Below are positions 34,040 through 41,783 of a DNA stretch of 45,663 nt, piece by piece. Both the position numbers and the translations under genes were made by a program. Positions within the stretch are counted from its first letter, which is position 1. Each line of letters starts with the position of its first letter. Under the pieces are notes generated by a model. That model made no database searches and was not told the DNA's origin. It saw only the letters and a program-made list of their open reading frames with translations. Source of the stretch: Sulfurovum sp. (GTDB lineage Bacteria; Campylobacterota; Campylobacteria; Campylobacterales; Sulfurovaceae). The stretch covers positions 1 through 45,663 of the forward strand of contig JAMOTA010000012.1 of assembly GCA_027068435.1 (NCBI GenBank), written 5' to 3'.

Positions 34040-34984
34040 TTAAGAACTTCCTAGTTTTAAAGTTTGATTAATTTCAGTTGTTATATTATTATTTGCCTGT
34101 CCCTCATCATCTAACACAGGTATATCAAGAAGATTTTTCAAAGTTTTACCCAAACTCATTAGAGTTTTAAAGTTTTTATCACTACAATAATTATCTTTTA
34201 AACTATCTTTAACATCATTAAATCTATCTTTAGTTTCTAATAAGATATTTTCCAACTCATCTGTTCGTGTTATAATACCATCTAATCCAGTTCGAAGTAA
34301 CTTCATACCTTCAATAGCTTTATCTGCTTCTGCTTCTTGTTCTCTTGCTTTTGTTAAATTTTCTTCTGCTCTAGAATCCATAAACATTCCACCAACAGCA
34401 AGTAAAGGACCTAATGCTACTCCACCTAAAAGGGCAGCACCACCTGCCATACCAAATCCACCTGTAGCTAGAGAACCTCCACCTAACCATGCTAAGGTTG
34501 CATTGGTTGCAGCAACTCCACTAAGTGAACCAATAGCAGTCCCAGTTGAAGCAGATGCTAACATACCTACTGCTCCATAAGACCCCATTGCAGTTAAAGC
34601 TCCTGCTGTTGCTCCAGATGCTAACCCTGATGCTATTTCTTGTGAACTATTTACTGCTAAATTAAGCTCTTTTAATTCACCTTTTGTCAAATATTTTTTA
34701 TCATCATACTTTGAATTACCTTTTTTACATTTTGACATAAAATCAATTAATGTTTTTATTTCATTTGTAAATATTTCAACTTTCAATAATCCTAACTCTT
34801 CTAAATTACTATTTGTTTTCTCTTGTTTCTCCTCCGTTTTCTCTTTTGCTTTTTCAAAATCTTTTTTTGATCTTCTTATAATTCCTTCAGCTTCATCATT
34901 CTTATCAGAAGCATCAATCCCTTTTTTAACTCCATATCCACCAGCCATTAATGCTAGTCCACCTAATATAAAAGGTATTGGCAT
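34040..34984 (-). CDS. Glycine-zipper/coiled-coil putative membrane-inserting protein
   Basis: A 314-residue protein with a hydrophobic Gly-rich N-terminal helix (about 4-20), a charged coiled-coil (28-75), a long Gly/Ala/Ser-rich hydrophobic block (about 115-203: SGLASGATAGALTAMGSYG through GGVALGPLLAVGGMFM) and a second coiled coil (205-265). Glycine-zipper blocks of this kind insert into or span membranes. The plan recalls pore-forming or membrane-remodelling effectors, but no named family is recognised. It starts 3 bp after the YkgJ-like gene and is followed at 2 bp by the helical protein. Likely the membrane component of this cassette. Confidence 0.65.
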   Translation of the reverse strand: MPIPFILGGLALMAGGYGVKKGIDASDKNDEAEGIIRRSKKDFEKAKEKTEEKQEKTNSNLEELGLLKVEIFTNEIKTLIDFMSKCKKGNSKYDDKKYLTKGELKELNLAVNSSQEIASGLASGATAGALTAMGSYGAVGMLASASTGTAIGSLSGVAATNATLAWLGGGSLATGGFGMAGGAALLGGVALGPLLAVGGMFMDSRAEENLTKAREQEAEADKAIEGMKLLRTGLDGIITRTDELENILLETKDRFNDVKDSLKDNYCSDKNFKTLMSLGKTLKNLLDIPVLDDEGQANNNITTEINQTLKLGSS

Positions 34985-34987
34985 AAT

Positions 34988-35278
34988 CTATTCTCCTATT
35001 TTTACTTTATAACTATCATTTAATTTATATTGATTTTGTAATTCATTACATACTTTTGCATTTTCTATATAAAAATCTTTTTTTGTAAAATATTTAAAAT
35101 ATTTAATCTCAAACATTTTATCTACTTTACAAATATCTGGTCTATTATCATAAATATTACAACTATTATTTATTAAATTAAAATGTTTACATACTCCATT
35201 ACCTAAGTTAAAGTCTTTTAATTCTGTTATATCTGCAATATTTTGACAACATAATCCACAACTTGTACAAGGAAACAT
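34988..35278 (-). CDS. YkgJ-like CxxCxxCC metal-cluster protein
   Basis: A 96-residue protein with the N-terminal CTSCGLCC (Cys4, 7, 10, 11) plus later CKHF, CNIYDNRPDIC residues, the pattern of the YkgJ/CxxCxxCC (zinc/iron-chelating) domain. It probably binds a metal or Fe-S cluster. It overlaps the TerB-like gene by one base (35278) and lies 3 bp before the glycine-zipper gene, so it is embedded in the cassette rather than a stand-alone gene. The biological role of the family is poorly known. Confidence 0.75.
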   Translation of the reverse strand: MFPCTSCGLCCQNIADITELKDFNLGNGVCKHFNLINNSCNIYDNRPDICKVDKMFEIKYFKYFTKKDFYIENAKVCNELQNQYKLNDSYKVKIGE

Positions 35279-35676
35279 TATAAATCTATAAGTGATTTAC
35301 CTTGAATATATAATGCCAATATAGATTTTGCCCATTCTCCATAAACAATAGAAAGGGATTTTTTAATACCAAACTTTTTAATCATTACATCAAGTACTTT
35401 TTTCTCTTCATCATGTAATACATTATCTGAATATACTAAAGCCATTATTTCAAGTAAAATAATTCTTTGACTTTTAGATTTTTTAAATTTTGATAAGGTT
35501 TTTTTTAAACTAAATTTTTTTTCATCATATTTAATATCATCTATCTGCATTTCCATACAATATGTATTAATAATACTCTGTTGAGCTTCTGAAAAATCAT
35601 TATCACTTCTTGCCATGTGGTGTGCTAACTCAAGGAAAGCAACCTTCTCTTTTTTCTTTAATCTATTTAAAAACAT
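35278..35676 (-). CDS. TerB-like helical protein
   Basis: A 132-residue all-helical protein consistent with the TerB (tellurite-resistance) fold: the early FLELAHHMARSDNDFSEAQQSII and later ALVYSDNVLHDEEKKVLDVM segments each carry the acidic Asp-rich helix-turn-helix repeats typical of TerB, with Asp and Glu residues that could bind metal. It is the first gene of the five-gene cassette, preceded by a 209-bp gap after the WYL regulator. TerB-type domains occur in stress and defence gene sets. The exact function here is unknown. Confidence 0.65.
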   Translation of the reverse strand: MFLNRLKKKEKVAFLELAHHMARSDNDFSEAQQSIINTYCMEMQIDDIKYDEKKFSLKKTLSKFKKSKSQRIILLEIMALVYSDNVLHDEEKKVLDVMIKKFGIKKSLSIVYGEWAKSILALYIQGKSLIDL

Positions 35677-35885
35677 TCATCTACCTTTTATATGTATATT
35701 ACTTGCCAAAAAACAAGCATATATAAATCATAATTTATTTAAAACTTATATATACTTCCTATAGGTTAACATTCTAATACACATATCTGATTCTACTCCA
35801 AATTAAGTATGATTATCTTAACTCCTCTTGATTAATCTGTATAATATCAGTAAGTGATGACAGGTTGTGTCGTTTTTAGAAAATT

Positions 35886-36764
35886 TTACAAATTATTCAA
35901 ATAAACTTTTAGTTCATCTTTTAATTTTTCTTGTAAATAAATAGGTGAGACTATCTTAATATGGGGTATCCAATAACGAATAACTTTTAGTATTTCATCA
36001 TCATAAGAGACTTTAGCAGAGACAAGTAGACCATTTTCTCTCTTTTCAACTAAAGTTTGATAAGGCAATAGTTTTCTTCGTAAGAAATACTCTGCTATTT
36101 TGGCATCTATTTCAAGTAATACCTCTATGCTATTTTGTGAAAACCAAACTGCTTCATTTTTTTCTATCGTATCGATAAACAGCTTTTTAGGTACAAACTC
36201 ATCTAAAGTTTGCGATACATTGACTAACTTAGTGAGTGTATATGTTTTTAGTATATCATTTTCATCTCCTACTAAGTACCATATACCATTAGTGTTGACA
36301 AGTTTATATGGACTTACTACTCTTGGCTTTTGGTTGTAAGTAAAGTGCAATTGATACTTCTTAAGTATTGCGATATTTATAAGCTTAAACTCCAAAGATT
36401 TACTACTTAAATCTTCATAAGTGTGTCCTTTTACAAGATAGGCTTGATTTATTTTATCATTTAAAACATCTACTATAAAATCATCTTTTAATGTGGGAAA
36501 AAGTCCTCTAATACTACTTAATGTTGCAAAATTTCTCATATCATTGTAGTTTAACCTACCTAAACAATACTCCTCTAAAGCATACATACCATTTACTTTT
36601 TTCATAGGTAGAAAGTTTAACCTCTCACTTAAATCTCTCTGTATAGTTCTTTTGGAAACTTCAAACTCTTTGATTAAGTCATCTACAGTAAATTGCTCAC
36701 CTGAGTTAAATTTTTGTAAAATACACACAAGTCTCTTAGCTATAGTATCATGCTGATTATTCAT
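35886..36764 (-). CDS. WYL-domain transcriptional regulator
   Basis: 292 residues: an N-terminal winged helix-turn-helix (about 10-60, FTVDDLIKEFEVSKRTIQRDL), a WYL domain (about 125-200, with RVVSPYKLVNTNGIWYLVGDEN) and a WCX-type C-terminal domain (205-292). WYL proteins sense ligands, often nucleic acids or nucleotides, and control defence and DNA-damage genes. Ribosome site AGGAG precedes the ATG by 7 nt. It is 30 bp downstream of the TIGR02757-family gene and 209 bp upstream of the TerB-like gene on the same strand. The gap contains GACA-N5-TGTC just past its stop codon as a possible operator. It is the likely regulator of the cassette. Confidence 0.85.
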   Translation of the reverse strand: MNNQHDTIAKRLVCILQKFNSGEQFTVDDLIKEFEVSKRTIQRDLSERLNFLPMKKVNGMYALEEYCLGRLNYNDMRNFATLSSIRGLFPTLKDDFIVDVLNDKINQAYLVKGHTYEDLSSKSLEFKLINIAILKKYQLHFTYNQKPRVVSPYKLVNTNGIWYLVGDENDILKTYTLTKLVNVSQTLDEFVPKKLFIDTIEKNEAVWFSQNSIEVLLEIDAKIAEYFLRRKLLPYQTLVEKRENGLLVSAKVSYDDEILKVIRYWIPHIKIVSPIYLQEKLKDELKVYLNNL

Positions 36765-36794
36765 ACGGTTACTCCTAAATATTGATTATAACTC

Positions 36795-37547
36795 TTACAA
36801 TAACTTCTCTTGTCCAATACGGTAAAGGGCAAAGTCGTACTTGATGGGGTCATGTTTATCCCATGTTTTAAATCTTTGTGTTAACTCTATGGCTGCTTTC
36901 ATATCGTAGGTTTTTCGTTTGAGTAATCCAAGCTTTAAAGAGACTTTGAAAGTGTGGGTATCAAGAGGCATGAGTAAATCTTTTTTGTCTATCTTAGACC
37001 ATAAACCCATATCTAAATCATCTTTACGAACCATCCAACGCAGATACATCATATAACGTTTGTATGTTCCTGCTGAGTTTATTTTTTTAGGTAGTGTGCC
37101 TACAAGAAAGCTGTATCCTCTTGTTTTTGAAGGAGATATTTTTTCTAAAGTATGCATAAAATGCCATAAGCCCTCTAAAACACTCTCCTCTTTTTTATAC
37201 CCAGCGTAAAATATATTTTCTATGCTATCTACACTTTGAAGCCGTTTCAGTGTAATAAATAGTTGTATCACATCTTCAGGCTTTTGAAAACGGTAGTAGT
37301 GTTGACTTAGGCTCTTTCGTATTTCTGACTCACTTGCATGAAGTAAGTTAAAGTCTAAACTCTCTAAAAACTTTACAATAAGCTTTGCATTACCATACGC
37401 AAACAAAGCACAGATAAGTGCTACCGTTTCATCTTGATATTTTGATGCTATCAGTAAAGGGTCTGGTTTGTCGTGGGTGAGTTCTGTTTGGTTATTTCTT
37501 CGATGAACTTCTTCATCTAAAAATATTTTAATCTCTTTTAAATTCAC
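36795..37547 (-). CDS. TIGR02757-family protein
   Basis: A 250-residue protein matching the TIGR02757 (DUF2400) family, found in Campylobacterota and Bacteroidota. Recognised from DKPDPLLIASKYQDETVALICALFAYG, RWMVRKDDLDMGLW and PLDTHTFKVSLKLGLL. The last resembles the helix-hairpin-helix glycosylase context (LDTH), so a DNA-repair-like fold is possible, but the activity is unproven. It lies 16 bp after lptB. In Campylobacter jejuni this place after lptB is taken by rpoN. Confidence 0.8.
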   Translation of the reverse strand: MNLKEIKIFLDEEVHRRNNQTELTHDKPDPLLIASKYQDETVALICALFAYGNAKLIVKFLESLDFNLLHASESEIRKSLSQHYYRFQKPEDVIQLFITLKRLQSVDSIENIFYAGYKKEESVLEGLWHFMHTLEKISPSKTRGYSFLVGTLPKKINSAGTYKRYMMYLRWMVRKDDLDMGLWSKIDKKDLLMPLDTHTFKVSLKLGLLKRKTYDMKAAIELTQRFKTWDKHDPIKYDFALYRIGQEKLL

Positions 37548-37563
37548 TTTTTTCCTTTATAGA

Positions 37564-38286
37564 CTAAAAAGTAAAATGCTCACCTAAGTAGTATTTTCTT
37601 ACATTTTTGTCGTTGGTTATCTCTTCACTTGTTCCACTTGCTAACATCTCACCAGACTTCATCACATAGGCTCTGTCACAGATGCCTAGAGTTTCACGTA
37701 CGTTATGGTCTGTTATCAAAATACCCATATCAAGTTCAACCAACTGTTTTATAATATTTTGAATATCTATCACAGCGATAGGGTCAACCCCTGCAAAAGG
37801 TTCATCTAAAAGTAAAAATTTGGGTTCACCAACTAAGGCTCTAGCTATCTCTACCCGTCTTCTCTCTCCACCACTTAAACGTATACCAGTTCTTGCACGA
37901 ATAGGTTCTATGTTAAAGATCTCTAAGAGCTTTTCTATGCGTGGTTGTACCGTTTCCATGGGTAAGTTTAGTGCTTCTGCTGCTATGAGAAGGTTTTCTT
38001 CTACTGTGAGGTCTTTAAAGATGCTAGACTCTTGAGGTAAGTAGCCTATCCCCATTTGGGCTCGGCTACTTAAAGGAAGTTCTGTGACATTTACTCCATC
38101 TAAAAACACCTCTCCAGTCGTTGCACCCGTTAATCCACATACCATGTAAAAAGAGGTTGTTTTTCCTGCACCATTGGGTCCTAAAAGCCCTACTATCTCT
38201 TTACTCTGTATTCGTATAGAGATATCATGTACTATTTTTGTTTTACCTATGGTTTTAGAGAGACTTTTTGCTTCAAGGGTATGCAT
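37564..38286 (-). CDS. lptB: LPS export ABC transporter ATPase LptB
   Basis: A 240-residue ATPase that powers the LptB2FG extraction of lipopolysaccharide from the inner membrane. Walker A GPNGAGKTT (about 34-42), signature LSGGERRRVEIARAL, Walker B KFLLLDEPFAGVDP and switch His (ITDHNVRET) are all present. The C-terminal 25 residues (LASGTSEEITNDKNVRKYYLG) are the LptB-specific tail. It starts at the tsaE stop (TAATG, base 38286). Confidence 0.95.
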   Translation of the reverse strand: MHTLEAKSLSKTIGKTKIVHDISIRIQSKEIVGLLGPNGAGKTTSFYMVCGLTGATTGEVFLDGVNVTELPLSSRAQMGIGYLPQESSIFKDLTVEENLLIAAEALNLPMETVQPRIEKLLEIFNIEPIRARTGIRLSGGERRRVEIARALVGEPKFLLLDEPFAGVDPIAVIDIQNIIKQLVELDMGILITDHNVRETLGICDRAYVMKSGEMLASGTSEEITNDKNVRKYYLGEHFTF

Positions 38287-38705
38287 TATGTTCCTATCTT
38301 ATAAATTCTGCTATTTTTATCTACTTCTATATTTACCATAAAAATACTATATCCAACTGCTTCTAAAAAGGTTTTTAGTTCATCTGAACCCCACTCTACC
38401 ATGTGCCAACCCTCTTTTTCAAAGTCTTCAAAAAGCCCTAGTTGCATAAACTCTTCATGCTCTAATCTATACAAATCATAATGAAAAAGGTTACTATCTG
38501 TACCCATGTAGCACTGCTGTAAAGAAAATGTAGGAGAGGTTACTTCCCCCTCTATGCCTTTTGCTTTAGCAATGGCTTGTGTTAAAGTTGTTTTACCTGC
38601 GGCTAAGTCACCACGTAAAAAGACGATAGCAGATGAGGGTAAAGTATCTTCTAAATACTCTACAACTTTATCTAATTGATTTAATGAAGCGTGTATCTCT
38701 TTCAT
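38286..38705 (-). CDS. tsaE: tRNA threonylcarbamoyladenosine ATPase TsaE
   Basis: A 139-residue P-loop protein (LRGDLAAGKTTLTQAIA) of the TsaE/YjeE family, required with TsaB and TsaD for t6A at position 37 of ANN-decoding tRNAs. The conserved region VTSPTFSLQQCY and the LFHYDLYRLE segment are family signatures. The tsaE-lptB order is the usual one in Campylobacterota. It starts 36 bp after trpD. Confidence 0.92.
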   Translation of the reverse strand: MKEIHASLNQLDKVVEYLEDTLPSSAIVFLRGDLAAGKTTLTQAIAKAKGIEGEVTSPTFSLQQCYMGTDSNLFHYDLYRLEHEEFMQLGLFEDFEKEGWHMVEWGSDELKTFLEAVGYSIFMVNIEVDKNSRIYKIGT

Positions 38706-38741
38706 CTGTTTTCCTAATAAGGCGTTATGAGAAAAAACCCT

Positions 38742-39719
38742 CTACGCTAGTTTTTGACTAATCTCTTGCATTAATGCTAAATGTTGAGTCGCTTTACCTG
38801 AATCTATCGCTTGTTCTGCCATCTCTTTTGCCTCTTGAATATCTCTTACATTACCATCTACAAAAAGAGCAAAAGCAGCGTTAAGTACAACAATATCACG
38901 TTTAGCACCCATCTCTTTAGCCAAGAAAATATCTCTAGTTATCTCTGCATTAAAAGTAGCATCACCACCAAGTATAGCCTCTTTAGATGCTTGTTTAAAA
39001 CCAAGTGTTTGTGGGTTTATCTCACCTTCTGAAATACGTCCAGACTCCACATAAGCAAAAGAAGTGTTACACGCTAATGAGATTTCATCCATGCCATCAT
39101 GACTGCTCACTACAAAAGCACGTTTTGTATCTAGTTCAAGAAGTGCTTCTGCCATACGTTTGATATACATAGGGTCAAATACACCTAAAAGATACTTCTT
39201 TGCTCCTGCTGGGTTGGTAAGAGGACCTAAAATGTTAAAAATAGTTCTGTGGTCTATAGATTTACGTATAGGCATGATGTGTTTCATTGCAGGGTGATGA
39301 TTCATCGCAAAAATAAAGCAAAATCCTGTCTCTTCAAGCATCTTTATCTGATTTTCAACAGAGAGATTAAGGTTTACACCCAACGCTTCAAGAGCATCGG
39401 CAGAACCTGAGTTAGAAGTGATACTTCTGTTTCCATGCTTTGCAACCACGCAACCTAATGAGGCTAAAAGTAGTGACACTGTAGTAGAGATGTTAAAACT
39501 ACCACTCTTGTCTCCACCTGTTCCCACTACGTCTATGGCTTTTTCTCTTAGCTCATCAGAGAGAGGAAGTTTCACAGAGTGTTCACGCATCACCGAAGCA
39601 GCCACCGCAATCTCTTCAGAAGTTTCACCCTTCTCATAAAGGTCTATCAAAAATGCACGAGCTTCTTCTGTAGAGAGTTCATTGCTAAATAATTTTTCAA
39701 ATTGTTGTTTTGTGTTCAT
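38742..39719 (-). CDS. trpD: Anthranilate phosphoribosyltransferase
   Basis: A 325-residue enzyme joining anthranilate and PRPP in tryptophan synthesis. The PRPP site VGTGGDKSGSFNISTT, the KHGNRSITSNSGSADALEALG motif and the HPAMKHIMPIRKSIDHRTIFN segment are all present. It is single-function (not fused to TrpG) and lies away from other trp genes. The start codon directly abuts the S4-protein stop (39719/39720). Confidence 0.95.
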   Translation of the reverse strand: MNTKQQFEKLFSNELSTEEARAFLIDLYEKGETSEEIAVAASVMREHSVKLPLSDELREKAIDVVGTGGDKSGSFNISTTVSLLLASLGCVVAKHGNRSITSNSGSADALEALGVNLNLSVENQIKMLEETGFCFIFAMNHHPAMKHIMPIRKSIDHRTIFNILGPLTNPAGAKKYLLGVFDPMYIKRMAEALLELDTKRAFVVSSHDGMDEISLACNTSFAYVESGRISEGEINPQTLGFKQASKEAILGGDATFNAEITRDIFLAKEMGAKRDIVVLNAAFALFVDGNVRDIQEAKEMAEQAIDSGKATQHLALMQEISQKLA

Positions 39720-39965
39720 CTAAAAATCCTTAACATACTCTTCTTTTTTACTTTTAGGGATAGTTTTTGTGGTAGGGATTTGGAGTACTTCGTAGGACTT
39801 TGCACCTTTGAGGTACTCTATGGTAATCTTATCACCTATCTTTACATCTTTTGATGCTTTTGCTTTAATATCATTAATAAAAACTACACCTGATTTTAGC
39901 ATATCTGTAGCGATGGTACGACGTTTAACTACATTGACTGCGGAGAGCCATTTATCTACACGCAT
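39720..39965 (-). CDS. S4-domain RNA-binding protein
   Basis: An 81-residue S4-domain protein (MRVDKWLSAVNVVKRRTIAT, VFINDIKAKASKDVKIGDKI) of the Hsp15/HslR type, which binds RNA in stalled 50S subunits. It is shorter than E. coli Hsp15 and may be only distantly related. A GAAAAGG ribosome site precedes the ATG. Confidence 0.88.
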   Translation of the reverse strand: MRVDKWLSAVNVVKRRTIATDMLKSGVVFINDIKAKASKDVKIGDKITIEYLKGAKSYEVLQIPTTKTIPKSKKEEYVKDF

Positions 39966-39987
39966 TTTGAAAACCTTTTCATGATAG

Positions 39988-40020
39988 AGATTTTAGATAG
40001 CATAACACCATCTAAAATCT
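39988..40020 (-). terminator. Hairpin downstream of the 77-codon gene
   Basis: An 11-bp perfect inverted repeat, AGATTTTAGAT (39988-39998) and ATCTAAAATCT (40010-40020), with an 11-nt loop. It begins at the stop codon of the 77-residue gene and ends 23 bp before the S4 gene. There is no T-run, so it may be a processing site or weak attenuator rather than a full terminator. Confidence 0.5.
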
Positions 40021-40252
40021 ACTGCTTAAACATCTCTTCTGCTAGTTTAGCTTCCATAACACCCTTCATAGTAAGGGTATTATTAGAGATATACTGTTCC
40101 TCTTTTAGCATTTTAAAGACTTCTTTACACTCTTTCATATCAAACATACCAGTCTCAACAAGCATATTTTGTATATCTTTTAGTGTCTCATCTGGCTCTT
40201 TTTTCATAAGTGCTAAAAGACACACTCTTTCTACTACGTTCTCTTCATTCAT
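40019..40252 (-). CDS. Small helical protein, unrecognised
   Basis: 77 residues, rich in Glu, Lys and Met, helical, without a signal peptide or Cys-based motif (three scattered Cys). It lies 17 bp after dapD on the same strand with a plausible ribosome site, so it is probably a real gene of this operon. I do not recognise the family. Confidence 0.6.
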   Translation of the reverse strand: MNEENVVERVCLLALMKKEPDETLKDIQNMLVETGMFDMKECKEVFKMLKEEQYISNNTLTMKGVMEAKLAEEMFKQ

Positions 40253-40269
40253 CTTTTTCCTCTACTTGG

Positions 40270-41463
40270 TTAGTGTAAGTCAGCGTTAAGTACAACTTCT
40301 CTTGTACTTCTTCTTACTATTATCTCACCTGTTGTTGAGTTTTGTCTAAAGTGAAGACCATTAAGTCCTTGGAACTCGTCTGCTCTAAATGTTGTTTTAG
40401 AAGCTAGTGTTGCACTTGGGTTTGCAGAAGTGATTTTTGCTAACTCTTCAGGAGCTACTTTTACTTTAGTTCCAGCAAATATAGCTACACCACCATCGAT
40501 AATACAAGCATCACCAAGAGGGATACCACAAGTAGAGTTTGCACCAAGTAGTGTGTTTTCACCTATGCTGATAGGGTTACCATCTGTACCACTTAAAACA
40601 CCTAAGATACTTGCTCCTCCACCTACATCTGAACCTGCACCAACGATAGCAGAAGATGAGATACGACCCTCAACCATAACAGGACCAAGAGTACCTGCAT
40701 TAAAGTTAATGTATGAAGCACCTGGCATAACTGTTGTTCCAGCTGCAAGTTGTGCACCCATACGCACTTTAGATGCTTCTAAGATACGTGTGTTATCTGC
40801 TGGAATGATATGTTGTAAGAATCTTGGGAATTTATCTACAGAGTCAACTGCTGGGTAAGTACCGTTAAGTTTCATCTCTATCTCATTCTCTCTTAAGTAG
40901 TCAAGCTCAAAAGGAGTATTACCTACCCATGCAACGTTTGACAAGATACCAAATGCACCATTTAAGTTTACTTTTCTTAACTCTGCTTTTGCTTGAGAAA
41001 GAGCGTAAAGTTTAAGGTAAACTGCCTCTACTGACTCTGCATTTGCATCTTCAAACAAGAATACAATTCTAAAGTTTTTAGCGATATCTTCCATGTTTGC
41101 AAGGGCTTTAACTACTTGTACATTTTTGTGTGCTTCACCTGTTGCTTCTGCTATGTAAGGAGCAAAAGCTGCCATAGCGTTTGCTACAAAATTATCGTTA
41201 ATAGTGGTTACAAATTCTGAACCTGAGAAATCTACAGGACATTTAGCCTCTTCTAATGCTTTTACAAATACAGCAGCTGAACCAAAGTTCTCTTTCCAGT
41301 TAATAAGACCAAAATTTGCTTGAAGAATTTTCTCAGCATTTTTTTGCCCTCTGTCTACACGTGCGATACCAAATGCGATAGGCTCTTTATACCCCTCTTG
41401 TGAAGTTACTTCTGATACTAATGCTTTAAATGCGTCTGTTGATGTTACTGTTTCTATTGCCAT
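40270..41463 (-). CDS. dapD: Tetrahydrodipicolinate N-succinyltransferase (long form)
   Basis: A 397-residue enzyme of the lysine and meso-diaminopimelate pathway, using succinyl-CoA. It is the long type found in Campylobacterota. The N-terminal ~200 residues are a separate domain; the C-terminal part is the left-handed beta-helix with hexapeptide repeats (GTTVMPGASYINFNAGTLG, SSAIVGAGSDVGGGASILG, GENTLLGANSTCGIPLGDAC). The start has AGGAG 6 nt upstream. It leads the minus-strand operon that runs to the TIGR02757-family gene. Confidence 0.92.
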   Translation of the reverse strand: MAIETVTSTDAFKALVSEVTSQEGYKEPIAFGIARVDRGQKNAEKILQANFGLINWKENFGSAAVFVKALEEAKCPVDFSGSEFVTTINDNFVANAMAAFAPYIAEATGEAHKNVQVVKALANMEDIAKNFRIVFLFEDANAESVEAVYLKLYALSQAKAELRKVNLNGAFGILSNVAWVGNTPFELDYLRENEIEMKLNGTYPAVDSVDKFPRFLQHIIPADNTRILEASKVRMGAQLAAGTTVMPGASYINFNAGTLGPVMVEGRISSSAIVGAGSDVGGGASILGVLSGTDGNPISIGENTLLGANSTCGIPLGDACIIDGGVAIFAGTKVKVAPEELAKITSANPSATLASKTTFRADEFQGLNGLHFRQNSTTGEIIVRRSTREVVLNADLH

Positions 41464-41501
41464 GTAGGACTCCTAATATATAATAAAAATAATTTAGAAG
41501 G

Positions 41502-41507
41502 ATTATA
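41502..41507 (-). promoter_or_regulatory. Putative -10 box for the dapD operon
   Basis: TATAAT on the minus strand, 38 bp upstream of the dapD start codon. No good -35 lies at 16-18 bp; TTTACA (41528-41533) is 20 bp away. Confidence 0.4.
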
Positions 41508-41541
41508 CTTTATTTTATTTAAATTACTGTAAAATCCCGCT

Positions 41542-41706
41542 ATGAAACACTTAAGAGGCTACACTAAACGTTACTTTTCACTAGCAGTTATCGCGATGTA
41601 CTCTACTATGCACAAATTGAGTAGACTTGACAGTAATTATCAGTACCATAAATTAGCCCATGATATACTACCACGAAAAACTTCTCCTCCTGAAAAAACT
41701 GCATAA
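41542..41706 (+). CDS. Possible 54-residue small basic protein
   Basis: An ATG at 41542 opens a 54-codon frame to TAA (41704-41706). The product is basic (many Lys, Arg, His), starts MKHLRGYTKRYFSLAVIAMYS with a short hydrophobic patch, and ends PRKTSPPEKTA. There is no clear ribosome site, only TAAAAT 6 bp before the ATG. It lies in the gap between divergent dapD and the TonB-receptor gene. It may be real and leaderless, or chance. Confidence 0.3.
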   Translation: MKHLRGYTKRYFSLAVIAMYSTMHKLSRLDSNYQYHKLAHDILPRKTSPPEKTA

Positions 41707-41726
41707 CTATAAAATTCTAAACCAAT

Positions 41727-41746
41727 GGTGAATAAATCCACCCTAT
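41727..41746. repeat. Half copy of the palindromic repeat
   Basis: GGTGAATAAATCCACCCTAT differs from the left arm of the two full repeats at two positions and has no partner arm. It is located 38 bp upstream of the TonB-receptor start, and its last bases run into a TATAAT. Confidence 0.7.
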
Positions 41747-41749
41747 AAT
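41744..41749 (+). promoter_or_regulatory. Putative -10 box for the TonB-receptor operon
   Basis: TATAAT whose first bases belong to the half repeat at 41727-41746, 34 bp upstream of the receptor start. No -35 match is seen. No cobalamin riboswitch or clear Fur box is recognised in the 78 bp between the small ORF and the receptor. Confidence 0.4.
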
Positions 41750-41783
41750 TATAAATATTTAACAAATATTAACAGGAAAAAAT

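Noticed and set aside
35677-35885. A 12-codon ORF after GGAG in the gap before the TerB-like gene
   Set aside because: Very short, no supporting composition, and the ribosome-site spacing (11 nt) is poor; likely chance.
41464-41783. A cobalamin riboswitch before the BtuB-like receptor
   Set aside because: The gap shows no B12-box-like sequence or extended conserved fold, and part of it may be a small ORF and a repeat remnant.
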